Shown one piece after another: positions 1-7,695 of a stretch of 21,659 nucleotides of DNA; position 1 is the first letter of the stretch, and every line of letters begins with the position of its first letter. The notes beneath the pieces are model-generated. The model was not told where the DNA came from and ran no database searches. It worked only from the letters and a program-made list of their open reading frames with translations. Source of the DNA: Acidobacteriota bacterium (GTDB lineage Bacteria > Acidobacteriota > Terriglobia > Terriglobales > Acidobacteriaceae); the NCBI GenBank assembly GCA_021802085.1, contig JAKAAZ010000027.1:1-21659 (forward strand), written 5' to 3'. Made by a program: the position numbers and the translations under genes.

Positions 1-2
1 CC

Positions 3-452
3 GCTTTAGATGGAGCATTGGCACAGATCGAAGACGCAGTGAAGCACGGAGGAAAAATTCTGACGGGCGGCAAGCGCAAGAGCGGGACCCATGGATTTTT
101 TCTGGAGCCGTCTGTAATCGATGGGGCCCAGGACCACGCCGTCTGCATGCAGGAAGAAACCTTTGCCCCGGTTGCCCCAATCACCACCTTTGATACGGAA
201 GAGGAAGCCATTAGGCGCGCCAACCAATCCCCGTACGGGCTCAGCGCCTATGCGATGACCAGCGACATTGGGCGCATGTTCCGCCTGTCCGAGCAGATTG
301 AAGCCGGGACCCTGGGAATCAATGATGGCGCACCCACCACCAGCCAGGCTCCGTTTGGAGGAGTCAAGCAGAGCGGCTGGGGACGCGAGCTCGGCACCGA
401 AGGTCTCGAAGCGTTTTTAGAAACCAAGCACGTCTCCATCGGCGGTGTCTAA
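3..452 (+). CDS. NAD(P)-dependent aldehyde dehydrogenase, C-terminal part (candidate sulfolactaldehyde dehydrogenase)
   Basis: The reading frame is open to the left window edge, so only the last ~149 residues are present and the catalytic cysteine lies outside. The visible part has aldehyde dehydrogenase landmarks: EETFAPVAPI (cofactor-site glutamate region), SPYGLSAYAM, and the C-terminal APFGGVKQSGWGRELG, which is typical of the succinate-semialdehyde dehydrogenase (GabD) branch. The substrate cannot be read from this fragment. It lies 44 nt upstream of suyA in the same direction, and known 3-sulfolactaldehyde dehydrogenases of the sulfo-Entner-Doudoroff pathway are GabD-like. I therefore infer that it may oxidise 3-sulfolactaldehyde to 3-sulfolactate and feed the genes downstream. 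Succinate- or glutarate-semialdehyde remain possible substrates. Family assignment is secure; substrate is not. Confidence 0.85.
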   Translation, partial: ALDGALAQIEDAVKHGGKILTGGKRKSGTHGFFLEPSVIDGAQDHAVCMQEETFAPVAPITTFDTEEEAIRRANQSPYGLSAYAMTSDIGRMFRLSEQIEAGTLGINDGAPTTSQAPFGGVKQSGWGRELGTEGLEAFLETKHVSIGGV

Positions 453-496
453 ACATTTCCACGTAGTTGAAATACTCAGAAAGAAGGTCAAATCGT

Positions 497-778
497 ATGA
501 TTCAGTTTCTAGTGCATGATGCGGCGGACGACGTTGGGGTCGCGGTCGTGGATATCGAAGCCGGCTCCGATTGTTCCGGCCGCAATTTAACAACCAATGA
601 ATCCCTGAAAGCCAAGTCGACAGAAAAAATTCCTCTCGGCCACAAACTTGCCCTAAGAAATTTTGCCGTTGGAGATTCCGTTACGAAGTATGGCTGTGTC
701 ATTGGACGAGTGGTTCAGCCCATCAAGGCGGGCCAGCATGTTCACGTTCATAACGTTAAAACGAAAAGGTGGGCATAG
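497..778 (+). CDS. suyA: (2R)-sulfolactate sulfo-lyase, small (alpha) subunit SuyA
   Basis: A 93-residue SAF-domain protein like the N-terminal domain of UxaA/altronate dehydratases. It has the SuyA pattern: MIQFLVHDAADDVGVAVVDI at the start, then IPLGHKLAL, a KYG..IGR segment, and the ending HVHVHNVKTKRW. With SuyB it forms the lyase (EC 4.4.1.24) that splits (R)-3-sulfolactate into pyruvate and sulfite in the cytoplasm. I chose ATG 497 over the in-frame ATG 467 because AAGAAGG at 481-487 gives a well-spaced ribosome binding site and homologous small subunits begin at this point. The stop is two bases before the start of suyB, so the subunits are probably co-translated. An altronate- or galactarate-dehydratase small subunit is the main alternative; the closely SuyB-like partner argues against it. 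Confidence 0.9.
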   Translation: MIQFLVHDAADDVGVAVVDIEAGSDCSGRNLTTNESLKAKSTEKIPLGHKLALRNFAVGDSVTKYGCVIGRVVQPIKAGQHVHVHNVKTKRWA

Positions 779-780
779 AC

Positions 781-1944
781 ATGGCCAAGCATAAAATCTT
801 TGCATTTCGCCGCGAGAATGGTCGCGTCGGCGTCCGCAATCACGTCATTATTCTGCCGGTGGATGACATCTCCAATGCAGCATGTGAAGCGGTCGCAAAC
901 AATATCAAAGGAACGCTCGCGCTTCCCCATGCCTATGGCAGGTTGCAGTTCGGTGAAGACCTCGACCTGTTCTTCCGCACTATGATTGGGACTGGAAGTA
1001 ACCCCAATGTCGCAGCCGTCGTTGTCATCGGAATCGAGGCAGGCTGGACCCAGCGCATCGTGGATGGCATCGCCAAGACCAAAAAACCGGTGGCTGGCTT
1101 CTCCATTGAAGGCAAAGGGGACATTCGCACCATCGCTGAAGCCTCCTACAAAGCCAAGGAATTCGTACAGTGGGCTACCGAACTGCAACGAACTGAGTGT
1201 GATCTCAGCGAGTTGTACATCAGCGTGAAATGTGGAGAGTCCGACACGACGACGGGACTTGCCAGTTGCCCCACGGTGGGCAATGTCATCGACAAGCACT
1301 GCGAATCTGGCGGCGTGGCCTCCTTCGGAGAAACCACCGAACTCACGGGTGCCGAGCACATCGTTGCTGGAAAAGCTGCGAATGAAGCTGTCCGAAAAGA
1401 CTTTATGGCTGCGTTTGAAGACTATACCAACCTTGTCTTCAGTCAGAAAGTAGATGACCTGTCGGAGTCTCAACCTACCAAGGGAAATATCGCGGGCGGT
1501 CTCACAACGATTGAAGAAAAAGCTCTGGGCAATGTCGAGAAGCTGGGCAAGCGGACGAAATTCGTTGGTTGCCTCAAGCCTGCAGTCGCTCCTACGACTC
1601 CGGGATTGTGGTTCATGGACACATCGAGTGCCGCGGCTGAAGCGGTGACTCTATGGGCAGCTTCCGGCGCAGTCATTCATCTATTCCCGACCGGCCAGGG
1701 CAATGTCATTGGGAACCCGATCGAGCCTGTGATCAAACTCTCCGGCAATCCCAAGACGGTCGCCACCATGAAGGAGCACATCGATCTCGATGTTTCACCC
1801 ATCCTGCAGGGCGAAATGACTCTGGATCAGGCTGGGGATGCGTTGATCGATGTCATCGTTCGAACTGCCAACGGTCGATTCACAGCGGCTGAGGCCCTTG
1901 GACATCGCGAATATGTTCTCACCAAACTGTACAGAAGCGCGTAA
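781..1944 (+). CDS. suyB: (2R)-sulfolactate sulfo-lyase, large (beta) subunit SuyB
   Basis: A 387-residue member of the UxaA/altronate dehydratase family. It resembles SuyB, as I remember it, nearly end to end: FRRENGRVGVRNHVIILPVD, then HAYGRLQFGEDLDL, IGTGSNPNVAAVVVIGIE, CGESDTTTG (~151-159), SESQPTKGNIAGGLTTIEEK (~229), PGLWFMD, FPTGQGNVIGNP and TANGRFTAAEALGHREYVLT near the end. The enzyme eliminates sulfite from (R)-sulfolactate, leaving pyruvate. ATG 781 is preferred to GTG 769 because AAAAGGTGGG at 764-773 is correctly spaced and 769 would overlap suyA. It follows suyA by 2 nt. No sulfite exporter or sulfite oxidase is in the window, so how the released sulfite is handled is unknown. 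No truncation or missing motif was seen. Confidence 0.94.
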   Translation: MAKHKIFAFRRENGRVGVRNHVIILPVDDISNAACEAVANNIKGTLALPHAYGRLQFGEDLDLFFRTMIGTGSNPNVAAVVVIGIEAGWTQRIVDGIAKTKKPVAGFSIEGKGDIRTIAEASYKAKEFVQWATELQRTECDLSELYISVKCGESDTTTGLASCPTVGNVIDKHCESGGVASFGETTELTGAEHIVAGKAANEAVRKDFMAAFEDYTNLVFSQKVDDLSESQPTKGNIAGGLTTIEEKALGNVEKLGKRTKFVGCLKPAVAPTTPGLWFMDTSSAAAEAVTLWAASGAVIHLFPTGQGNVIGNPIEPVIKLSGNPKTVATMKEHIDLDVSPILQGEMTLDQAGDALIDVIVRTANGRFTAAEALGHREYVLTKLYRSA

Positions 1945-1993
1945 TCGCAACTTCTGACGAAATTCGCCAGGCTGCATTTGAGGAATTTAGGTC

Positions 1994-3052
1994 ATGCATG
2001 CATATTCCAGACTTGAACTAGAGAACTTGGCTGCTAGCTTGGCGAACGGCGTCGGTGTGCCCGAAAAGGACGCGAAGATTTTCGCTGAAACGCTCATCGA
2101 CGCGGACATGCAGGGCACCGCGACCCACGGAATCTCCAGACTGAATATTTACCTGCAACGAATTGAAAAGGGCCTGATCGATCCCAGGGCGGAACTGAAA
2201 ATCGATCGCCAGATTGGAAGTATTCTGACGATCGACGCGTCCAACGGCCTCGGGCAGGTCCAGGCAAGAAAGACCCTCGACTTACTGATGCCTCTTGCCC
2301 GGACTAATGGAATTGCGGCCGCCACGATCCGCAATTCACAACACTTTGGCGCTCTGTCCTACTACTGCAATTTGGCGGCGGACCAGGGTTTTGTCCTGCT
2401 AGCCATGACCAACTGCGAACCTGCCATGTCGCCGGAGGGCGGCTGTCAGGCTTTCTTCGGCACCAACCCCATCGCCGCCTCCTTCCCCACTGGAAAAGGA
2501 TTCAACGTCAAGATTGACCTGTCCACATCGACGATTGCCCGTGGCAACATTATTGCAGCGCAAAAAAAGAAAGCCCCCATTCCTCTGGGATGGGCCCTCG
2601 ATCGCCAGGGCCAGCCGACGACCGATGCTCAGGAAGCCCTGCTCGGCACTGTTCTCACAATGGCCGGACACAAGGGCTACGCGCTTGCGCTCATGGTGGA
2701 AGTCTTCAGCAGCGTCTTATCCGGTGCAGCCATTGGTCCTGCCATCGGGTCGATGTACAAAGATCTCGATCGCAAACAGGATGTGGGTCATTTTTTCTGT
2801 TTGCTCCACATCCCTGCCTTCATGGATCTGGATGAATTCACGCAGCGCATGGACCATACAATCGACGGCATCAAAGCTTGCAGAAAGCGTCCCGGAGTCG
2901 AGGAAATCCTCGTTCCCGGCGAACGCTCGGCGAGAAATGCACAAACCAACAGCGCGCGGGGAATCACTCTCTCCAAAGAAATTCTCGCGGAGCTCGAGCA
3001 ATGGTGTACCCGGTTGAATGTTCCTTTCCATTATCAAGAGGCGGCCATTTAA
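1994..3052 (+). CDS. comC: (R)-sulfolactate dehydrogenase, malate/L-lactate dehydrogenase 2 family
   Basis: A 352-residue protein of the NAD(P)-dependent LDH2/MDG family (malate, L-lactate, L-sulfolactate). Family landmarks are GTATHGISRL with His45, NSQHFGAL with His117 (the usual catalytic histidine), an MTNCEPAMSPEGG segment, FGTNPIAASFP, IDLSTSTIARGNI, IPLGWALD..GQPTTD and GHKGYALALMVE. Full length, no visible defect. The family is functionally mixed, so ComC comes from context: it lies 49 nt after suyB and 3 nt before an SlcC-type dehydrogenase. That is the gene set known from Chromohalobacter salexigens, where SlcC and ComC together epimerise sulfolactate through sulfopyruvate. ATG 1994 is preceded by GAGGAA (1980-1985). 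A malate or L-lactate dehydrogenase is the alternative. Confidence 0.85.
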   Translation: MHAYSRLELENLAASLANGVGVPEKDAKIFAETLIDADMQGTATHGISRLNIYLQRIEKGLIDPRAELKIDRQIGSILTIDASNGLGQVQARKTLDLLMPLARTNGIAAATIRNSQHFGALSYYCNLAADQGFVLLAMTNCEPAMSPEGGCQAFFGTNPIAASFPTGKGFNVKIDLSTSTIARGNIIAAQKKKAPIPLGWALDRQGQPTTDAQEALLGTVLTMAGHKGYALALMVEVFSSVLSGAAIGPAIGSMYKDLDRKQDVGHFFCLLHIPAFMDLDEFTQRMDHTIDGIKACRKRPGVEEILVPGERSARNAQTNSARGITLSKEILAELEQWCTRLNVPFHYQEAAI

Positions 3053-3055
3053 GTC

Positions 3056-4018
3056 ATGCGAGACATCCTGATTTCTGAGAACATCCGCGGAGCTGCTGTC
3101 GACGCGCTCAGCACACGATTCGACGTTTCCTGTCTGCCAGACTTATGGAAAGATCCCAATGCGCTCGCGACGCAGATCGCCGAATTTCGCGCCCTGATTG
3201 TTCGCAATCAGACGCGAGTCACATCCGCGCTCTTGGCTGCGGCTCCAAATCTGAAGGTCATTGGGCGTGCTGGCGTCGGCCTCGATAATGTCGATGTCGA
3301 CTATGCGACCAAGGCCGGCATTCTGATCACCTACACTCCGGACCAGAACGCCATCAGCGTCGCGGAAATTGCAATCGGACAGATGCTGTCGCTGGCGCAC
3401 TCCATTCCCAACGCGAACTACGACACCAAGGGCGGCAACTGGAACCGTCAGCAATTCATCGGAATTGAACTGTACGGAAAGACTCTCGGCATTATCGGCG
3501 CGGGCAAGATCGGCTATCTGACTGCCAGGCGAGCGCAAGCGTTTGGGATGAAGATCCTCGCATATGATCCGTTCCTCACGCAGGACAATGTGTACTTAAG
3601 CGAACTGAATGCCAAGCTCGTAGAACTCGATGAGCTGCTTGCACACGCCGACATCGTCTCCTGCCACCTTCCAGCAACTCCGCAAACCATCGGACTTATG
3701 GATGGAACTCGCTTTCGGAAGATGAAGCCCACGGCCTATTTCATCAATACCGCGCGCGGAGAGGTAGTGCGTGAAGCGGATTTGCTCGCAGCACTCAAAG
3801 CTAAACAGATTGCCGGAGCAGCCCTGGATGTTCGCGCCAAGGAGCCTCCCGAACCGGGGGAGTTGGAACTTCTGCCGAATGTAATCCTCACGCCCCACAT
3901 TGCGGCCTTTACCCGCGAGGCGCAGCAGCGTGTCACCAAGGCCATCTGCGAAGATGTTGCACGCGTGCTCGACGGCAAGCCTGCCCAAAACATTGTCAAT
4001 GGGCATCTGTCCCGTTAG
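3056..4018 (+). CDS. slcC: (S)-sulfolactate dehydrogenase, D-2-hydroxyacid dehydrogenase family
   Basis: A 320-residue NAD-dependent D-isomer-specific 2-hydroxyacid dehydrogenase of the PGDH-like group. An N-terminal substrate domain carries GRAGVGLDNVDVDYATKAGI. A Rossmann domain has GAGKIG near residue 148 and the acidic ribose-binding residue in ILAYDP. The catalytic triad is visible as Arg in NTARGEV (~233), Glu in AKEPPEPGE (~262) and His in TPHIAAFT (~281). The predicted reaction is oxidation of (S)-3-sulfolactate to 3-sulfopyruvate, which ComC reduces to the (R)-isomer used by SuyAB. The motifs prove only the family; the substrate follows from the position 3 nt after comC in a suy operon. 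A phosphoglycerate or other hydroxyacid dehydrogenase is possible. It is the last gene before the hairpin at 4088-4121. Confidence 0.82.
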   Translation: MRDILISENIRGAAVDALSTRFDVSCLPDLWKDPNALATQIAEFRALIVRNQTRVTSALLAAAPNLKVIGRAGVGLDNVDVDYATKAGILITYTPDQNAISVAEIAIGQMLSLAHSIPNANYDTKGGNWNRQQFIGIELYGKTLGIIGAGKIGYLTARRAQAFGMKILAYDPFLTQDNVYLSELNAKLVELDELLAHADIVSCHLPATPQTIGLMDGTRFRKMKPTAYFINTARGEVVREADLLAALKAKQIAGAALDVRAKEPPEPGELELLPNVILTPHIAAFTREAQQRVTKAICEDVARVLDGKPAQNIVNGHLSR

Positions 4019-4087
4019 GAAGCGGGCATGAAGCTCCTCCATCCCTGACGGCAAAAACCTGTCGCCCTCTCTTCTACCTTCCCCAAA

Positions 4088-4121
4088 AAAGCAGCGAATC
4101 GCGCTCACGATTCGCTGCTTT
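4088..4121. terminator. Strong intrinsic hairpin terminator between convergent operons
   Basis: A perfect 14-bp stem, AAAGCAGCGAATCG (4088-4101) with CGATTCGCTGCTTT (4108-4121), around a 6-nt loop. Six adenines at 4085-4090 become a six-T run on the minus strand, so it is a classic terminator in that direction. On the plus strand it sits 69 nt after slcC but has only a short T run. It probably serves both slcC and the convergent receptor gene, whose stop codon is now 226 nt away because a family A element lies between them. Confidence 0.8.
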
Positions 4122-4136
4122 CAGCTCAGCATTCTA

Positions 4137-4311
4137 TGGCCGATTTACAGATGTATAGTTGAAAAAGGGATGAGTCATTCCGAGCGGAGCGAAGAATCCA
4201 GAAGGCGACGGCGGCAATGCCAAGCGCATATTCTCTGGATTCTTCACTCCGCTACGCTCCGTTCAGAATGACTCCCTTTCACAAATAACTACACCAACTG
4301 TCAATTCGCTT
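4137..4311. mobile_element. Miniature inverted-repeat element, family A, copy 1
   Basis: A non-coding 175-bp segment closely repeated at 21186-21385. The ends are imperfect inverted repeats: left CCGATTTACAG..., right read backwards GCGAATTGACAG.... The interior is also palindromic: GAGTCATTCCGAGCGGAGCG near the left pairs roughly with the reverse of CTCCGTTCAGAATGACTC near the right. TA dinucleotides at 4135-4136 and 4312-4313 flank it, as expected for a TA target duplication of the IS630/Tc1-mariner type. It contains no gene. It lies between the receptor gene's stop and the terminator at 4088. Confidence 0.7.
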
Positions 4312-4347
4312 TATAAATTCACATTTTCACTACAACACTTCCACCCC

Positions 4348-7300
4348 TCAAAACGTCACCTTGAGAGCAAATTGGAAGACGCGTGGAGAGCCTGCCCCGG
4401 TGATTTGCCCATATGTACCTGCCGAGATAGACGAGACTGGGTTGTTGAAGTTCGTATGGTTCAGCCCATTGAATACCTCCGCCTGGAACTGGGTTTGTAT
4501 CCGGTTGAAGCGGAATATATATTTGAAGACTGAAGCATCCACGTCGGCATACCCTGGACCGCGTAGGCCATTGCGACCTATGTCGCCAAAGGTTCCGATC
4601 GCGGCTGGCACGAACGCGGCTGTATTGAAATATTCTTTCACTTTGCTCACGCCGGCGGGACGCGCAGGATTGCCCACCTGATCGGCAAAGTCAAAGCCCA
4701 CGCCAGACAAGGATCGATCAGTGCCGCTAAGTACGGTGTAAGGGAAACCACTATCAAGGGAGACAATTCCATTCACCTGCCAGTTGTTGATGACCGCGCT
4801 TTCCCATCCTCGAACGTTCACTCGTGGAGTTAGGTAATTTGCCGACAGGACAAAGCGTATCGTCTGGTCGAAATCGGCGGGGCCACGGCCGCTTTTCAGG
4901 TTGAAAGGATTCGGTGGCCCGGGATTTCCTTCAGTCGCACTTGAAGTATCGTCGATCGTTTTCGACCATACGATGTTGGTGAGGAGCGTGAGCCCGTTTG
5001 TTTGACGTCGAGTCAGGTTGACTTGTAGCGAGTTGAATTCCTCGTACTCATACGATTGAGCAATTTCAAGTGCGCTCATTCCAGGATACAGGCGGCGGGA
5101 GTTTTCATTGCCGACTGTGGAACATGCTGTTTTCCCGCATTGGCCGGGAATATAAACTGCGGGATTGGTTTGCCGAGACCCCATGATGTGTTCGCTATGG
5201 TCGCCAACATAGGCGATCGAGACTGCCATTTTAGTGCCAAGCTGCTGCTCGATTGTGAGGTTGTAGTTCTGCGTATAGGCAACCTTGGAAGTGGGATCGA
5301 GCACGCCGCCGGAAACAGGAAGCGAGAAGGTATAATTTGCAAATTGGCTCGGGCCTACATGTGCGCGAGGGAATGGGTCTCCGCCAGGATACCCGGCATA
5401 GATATTGTCCCAGGCGGGTGGAGGAGCGGGGTAAGTCAGATATAAGTCCACGGGCTGCATGGCATCGGTTCGTTGATACAGCAGTCCCTCTGGAAAGCCA
5501 TAGAAGATTCCATAGGCCCCTCGAACGACGTGCTTTCCATTGCCGGCAATATCCCAGGCGAAACCGGCGCGTGGGGCAAAATCTTTCCAGTTTTTCCTGT
5601 AGACCGAGGGTTGCATCCCAGTGTCGCCCTGGAACATAAGACCCGTTGGCGCATCTGGAGCAATCTTGGATTGAAACCCAGGCTCGAACCCTACCAAAGT
5701 ATTGTTCAGGTCGATTGGCGGCAGCCACGGATCCCATCGCAAGCCGAGATTCAGGGTCAGAGTCTTGGTCGTCTTCCAATCATCCTGTATGAATAGCGAT
5801 GGCCTGTATGAACGGAGATAGGCTTTCCGTCCGTTGTCCTGGAAGAATTGGGAATCGAGTCCGAGATAAAAATCCGCCAGCGCTGAGCCGCTCTTGGTAG
5901 TTCCGGCAGGCAAGGTGGCGCCGGCGGGCGCGGCAGTACGCTCACCGTTAAAAGTATTATCGCCCGGAGTGAAGGAATAATCGTCCATATCGATTCGATC
6001 TCGCTCGAACTCCCCACCAAAGCTGACGGTATGCGCGCCCCGCAATTTCACCATGACGCCCTTGTAATCAAAGGATGTCGAATCCTGGGTCAGCGCGCCG
6101 CCGGAGAAAATATTGACAAATCCAGCGATATTGGCGCGGATACCGGGAAAGATGGACTCGCCGGGGGCGCCAAGCGGCACGTTCTGTCCCAGGTCCTGCA
6201 AGGACTGCAATCCTGGAGCCTCCGGAATTTGTGTACGCGCGAAGCGGCCGGCATTGACAGAATATGTTCCGGTGAAAGTGGGACTGAAGAGTTCTGTATC
6301 CGAGATAATTGCCGATTGATTGCGGAACAGGTTTAACGCGAAGAATCCCAGCGGGGCGTTGAATGGTCTTTGGAAGTTGTCCTCGTTGTAAAAATACCGC
6401 CCGATCAGGTGGTTGTTTGCATTGATCACCTGATCGATCTTGGCGAGATATTGCGTACTGTCGATGTTCGAGTTGGAGGTCGAGTTGAAAACTCCAGTTG
6501 TCGGGTTCGATGCCAGCGGCGCCAGGTATTTCTGGTAAAGCTTGCCTGATAAGGTATCGACCGGCGTGGGAATTTTGTTGTTTGGATACGGCAGACCCGT
6601 TGTCGGGTCGTAAATGGAGATTCCACTCGCAAGCAGGGCCGAAAAGTCTCCATTCATCTCCGCTGTCGTTGGCACTGTAATCGAGATTGGATTGGGTGAA
6701 GACCGTTGCTGCAAATCTTCCGCCGCGAAGAAGAAAAAGGTGTGGTCTTTCATGATTGGGCCGCCCACCGTTCCGCCGAACTGGTTCAGCTTGAATGGGG
6801 GGATTGTCTGCTGAAAATAATTCTTGGAATTCAGCGCCGTGTTGCGCAAAAATTCGTAGGCCGACCCATGAAAATTGTTCGTGCCGGACCGCGTCGATAG
6901 CTGCACCAGAGCTCCCGCGCCACCATATTCCGCGCTGTAGTTGGACGACTGGATCGTGAACTCCTGCAGCGCATCCGGATTGGGCAGGATAGGGACGGAA
7001 TCGAAAAAGCGGTTCGTATAAATGGCGCCGTCCAGTTGGTAGTTGTCCTGGGTTGCGCGCAATCCATTCACGCTCAGTCCCGTGTTGTCCTGCTGGCCAG
7101 ATTCGGTGCCGACATTGGTCAGGACTGTGCCAGGCGTCAGGGCCGTCAATTGCAATGGATTGCGTCCATTCAAGGGAAGGTCCTGCATCTGCTTCTGGTC
7201 CACGGACGTTTGAATACTGGACGTGTCGAGTTGGATCAACGGCGCCGCCGATGTAACTTGCACGGTTTGCGCCGAGGACCCGACAGTCAGCGAGATTTCC

Positions 7301-7623
7301 AGCGCGAGAGTTTGTCCTGTCAGCAGTACCGTCCCGCTCCGCTTTTCGGTTTTGAAACCCGACTTGCTGATGACAAAGTTGTAGGACCCGATCGGCAAAT
7401 CAGGAAAAACAAAAATTCCGTCCTGGTTGGTCGTTTCGGTACGGCTCAGCGACGTGGAAGTACTGGTTGCTGTAATCGACGCTCCGGGAATGACCGCTCC
7501 CGCCGAATCGGAGACCGTGCCCCGAATACTTCCAGTTGCTTGAGCGAATAATCGCGTTGCTCCGCAAGAAAGCAGGAGCAGGACCGACATCCCAACAAAA
7601 AACTTGCGCACTGTAGAAGCCAT
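4348..7623 (-). CDS. TonB-dependent receptor, Oar-like, with carboxypeptidase-regulatory-like domain
   Basis: A 1091-residue outer-membrane protein. A Sec signal peptide (~1-27, hydrophobic VGMSVLLLLSCGATRLFAQ) is followed by a beta-sandwich CarboxypepD_reg-like domain (~30-115: GSIRGTVSDSAGAVIPGASI, NQDGIFVFPDLPIGSYNF). Next is a plug domain (~130-260; DLPLNGRNPLQLTALTPG, YSAEYGGAGA) and a long beta-barrel ending in phenylalanine (FQFALKVTF), the usual signal for barrel assembly. Receptors of this type import or bind carbohydrates and similar molecules in Acidobacteriota, using TonB energy. The ligand is not readable. GGAGGG is 7-9 nt before ATG 7623. It follows the Gfo/Idh gene by 72 nt in the same direction, so its ligand may be the substrate of the two upstream sugar enzymes. 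It converges on slcC. Confidence 0.92.
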   Translation of the reverse strand: MASTVRKFFVGMSVLLLLSCGATRLFAQATGSIRGTVSDSAGAVIPGASITATSTSTSLSRTETTNQDGIFVFPDLPIGSYNFVISKSGFKTEKRSGTVLLTGQTLALEISLTVGSSAQTVQVTSAAPLIQLDTSSIQTSVDQKQMQDLPLNGRNPLQLTALTPGTVLTNVGTESGQQDNTGLSVNGLRATQDNYQLDGAIYTNRFFDSVPILPNPDALQEFTIQSSNYSAEYGGAGALVQLSTRSGTNNFHGSAYEFLRNTALNSKNYFQQTIPPFKLNQFGGTVGGPIMKDHTFFFFAAEDLQQRSSPNPISITVPTTAEMNGDFSALLASGISIYDPTTGLPYPNNKIPTPVDTLSGKLYQKYLAPLASNPTTGVFNSTSNSNIDSTQYLAKIDQVINANNHLIGRYFYNEDNFQRPFNAPLGFFALNLFRNQSAIISDTELFSPTFTGTYSVNAGRFARTQIPEAPGLQSLQDLGQNVPLGAPGESIFPGIRANIAGFVNIFSGGALTQDSTSFDYKGVMVKLRGAHTVSFGGEFERDRIDMDDYSFTPGDNTFNGERTAAPAGATLPAGTTKSGSALADFYLGLDSQFFQDNGRKAYLRSYRPSLFIQDDWKTTKTLTLNLGLRWDPWLPPIDLNNTLVGFEPGFQSKIAPDAPTGLMFQGDTGMQPSVYRKNWKDFAPRAGFAWDIAGNGKHVVRGAYGIFYGFPEGLLYQRTDAMQPVDLYLTYPAPPPAWDNIYAGYPGGDPFPRAHVGPSQFANYTFSLPVSGGVLDPTSKVAYTQNYNLTIEQQLGTKMAVSIAYVGDHSEHIMGSRQTNPAVYIPGQCGKTACSTVGNENSRRLYPGMSALEIAQSYEYEEFNSLQVNLTRRQTNGLTLLTNIVWSKTIDDTSSATEGNPGPPNPFNLKSGRGPADFDQTIRFVLSANYLTPRVNVRGWESAVINNWQVNGIVSLDSGFPYTVLSGTDRSLSGVGFDFADQVGNPARPAGVSKVKEYFNTAAFVPAAIGTFGDIGRNGLRGPGYADVDASVFKYIFRFNRIQTQFQAEVFNGLNHTNFNNPVSSISAGTYGQITGAGSPRVFQFALKVTF

Positions 7624-7695
7624 AGATTTTCCCTCCAGAAAATTATTCCCTTCATATCGTTCATCGGACCCTTCTCTTGCTCCTGTAGAAACGGC

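Noticed and set aside
497..1944. SuyA/SuyB as altronate or galactarate dehydratase subunits
   Set aside because: They share the UxaA family, but the residue pattern is SuyB-like throughout and the next genes are ComC- and SlcC-type dehydrogenases, with no uronate genes nearby.
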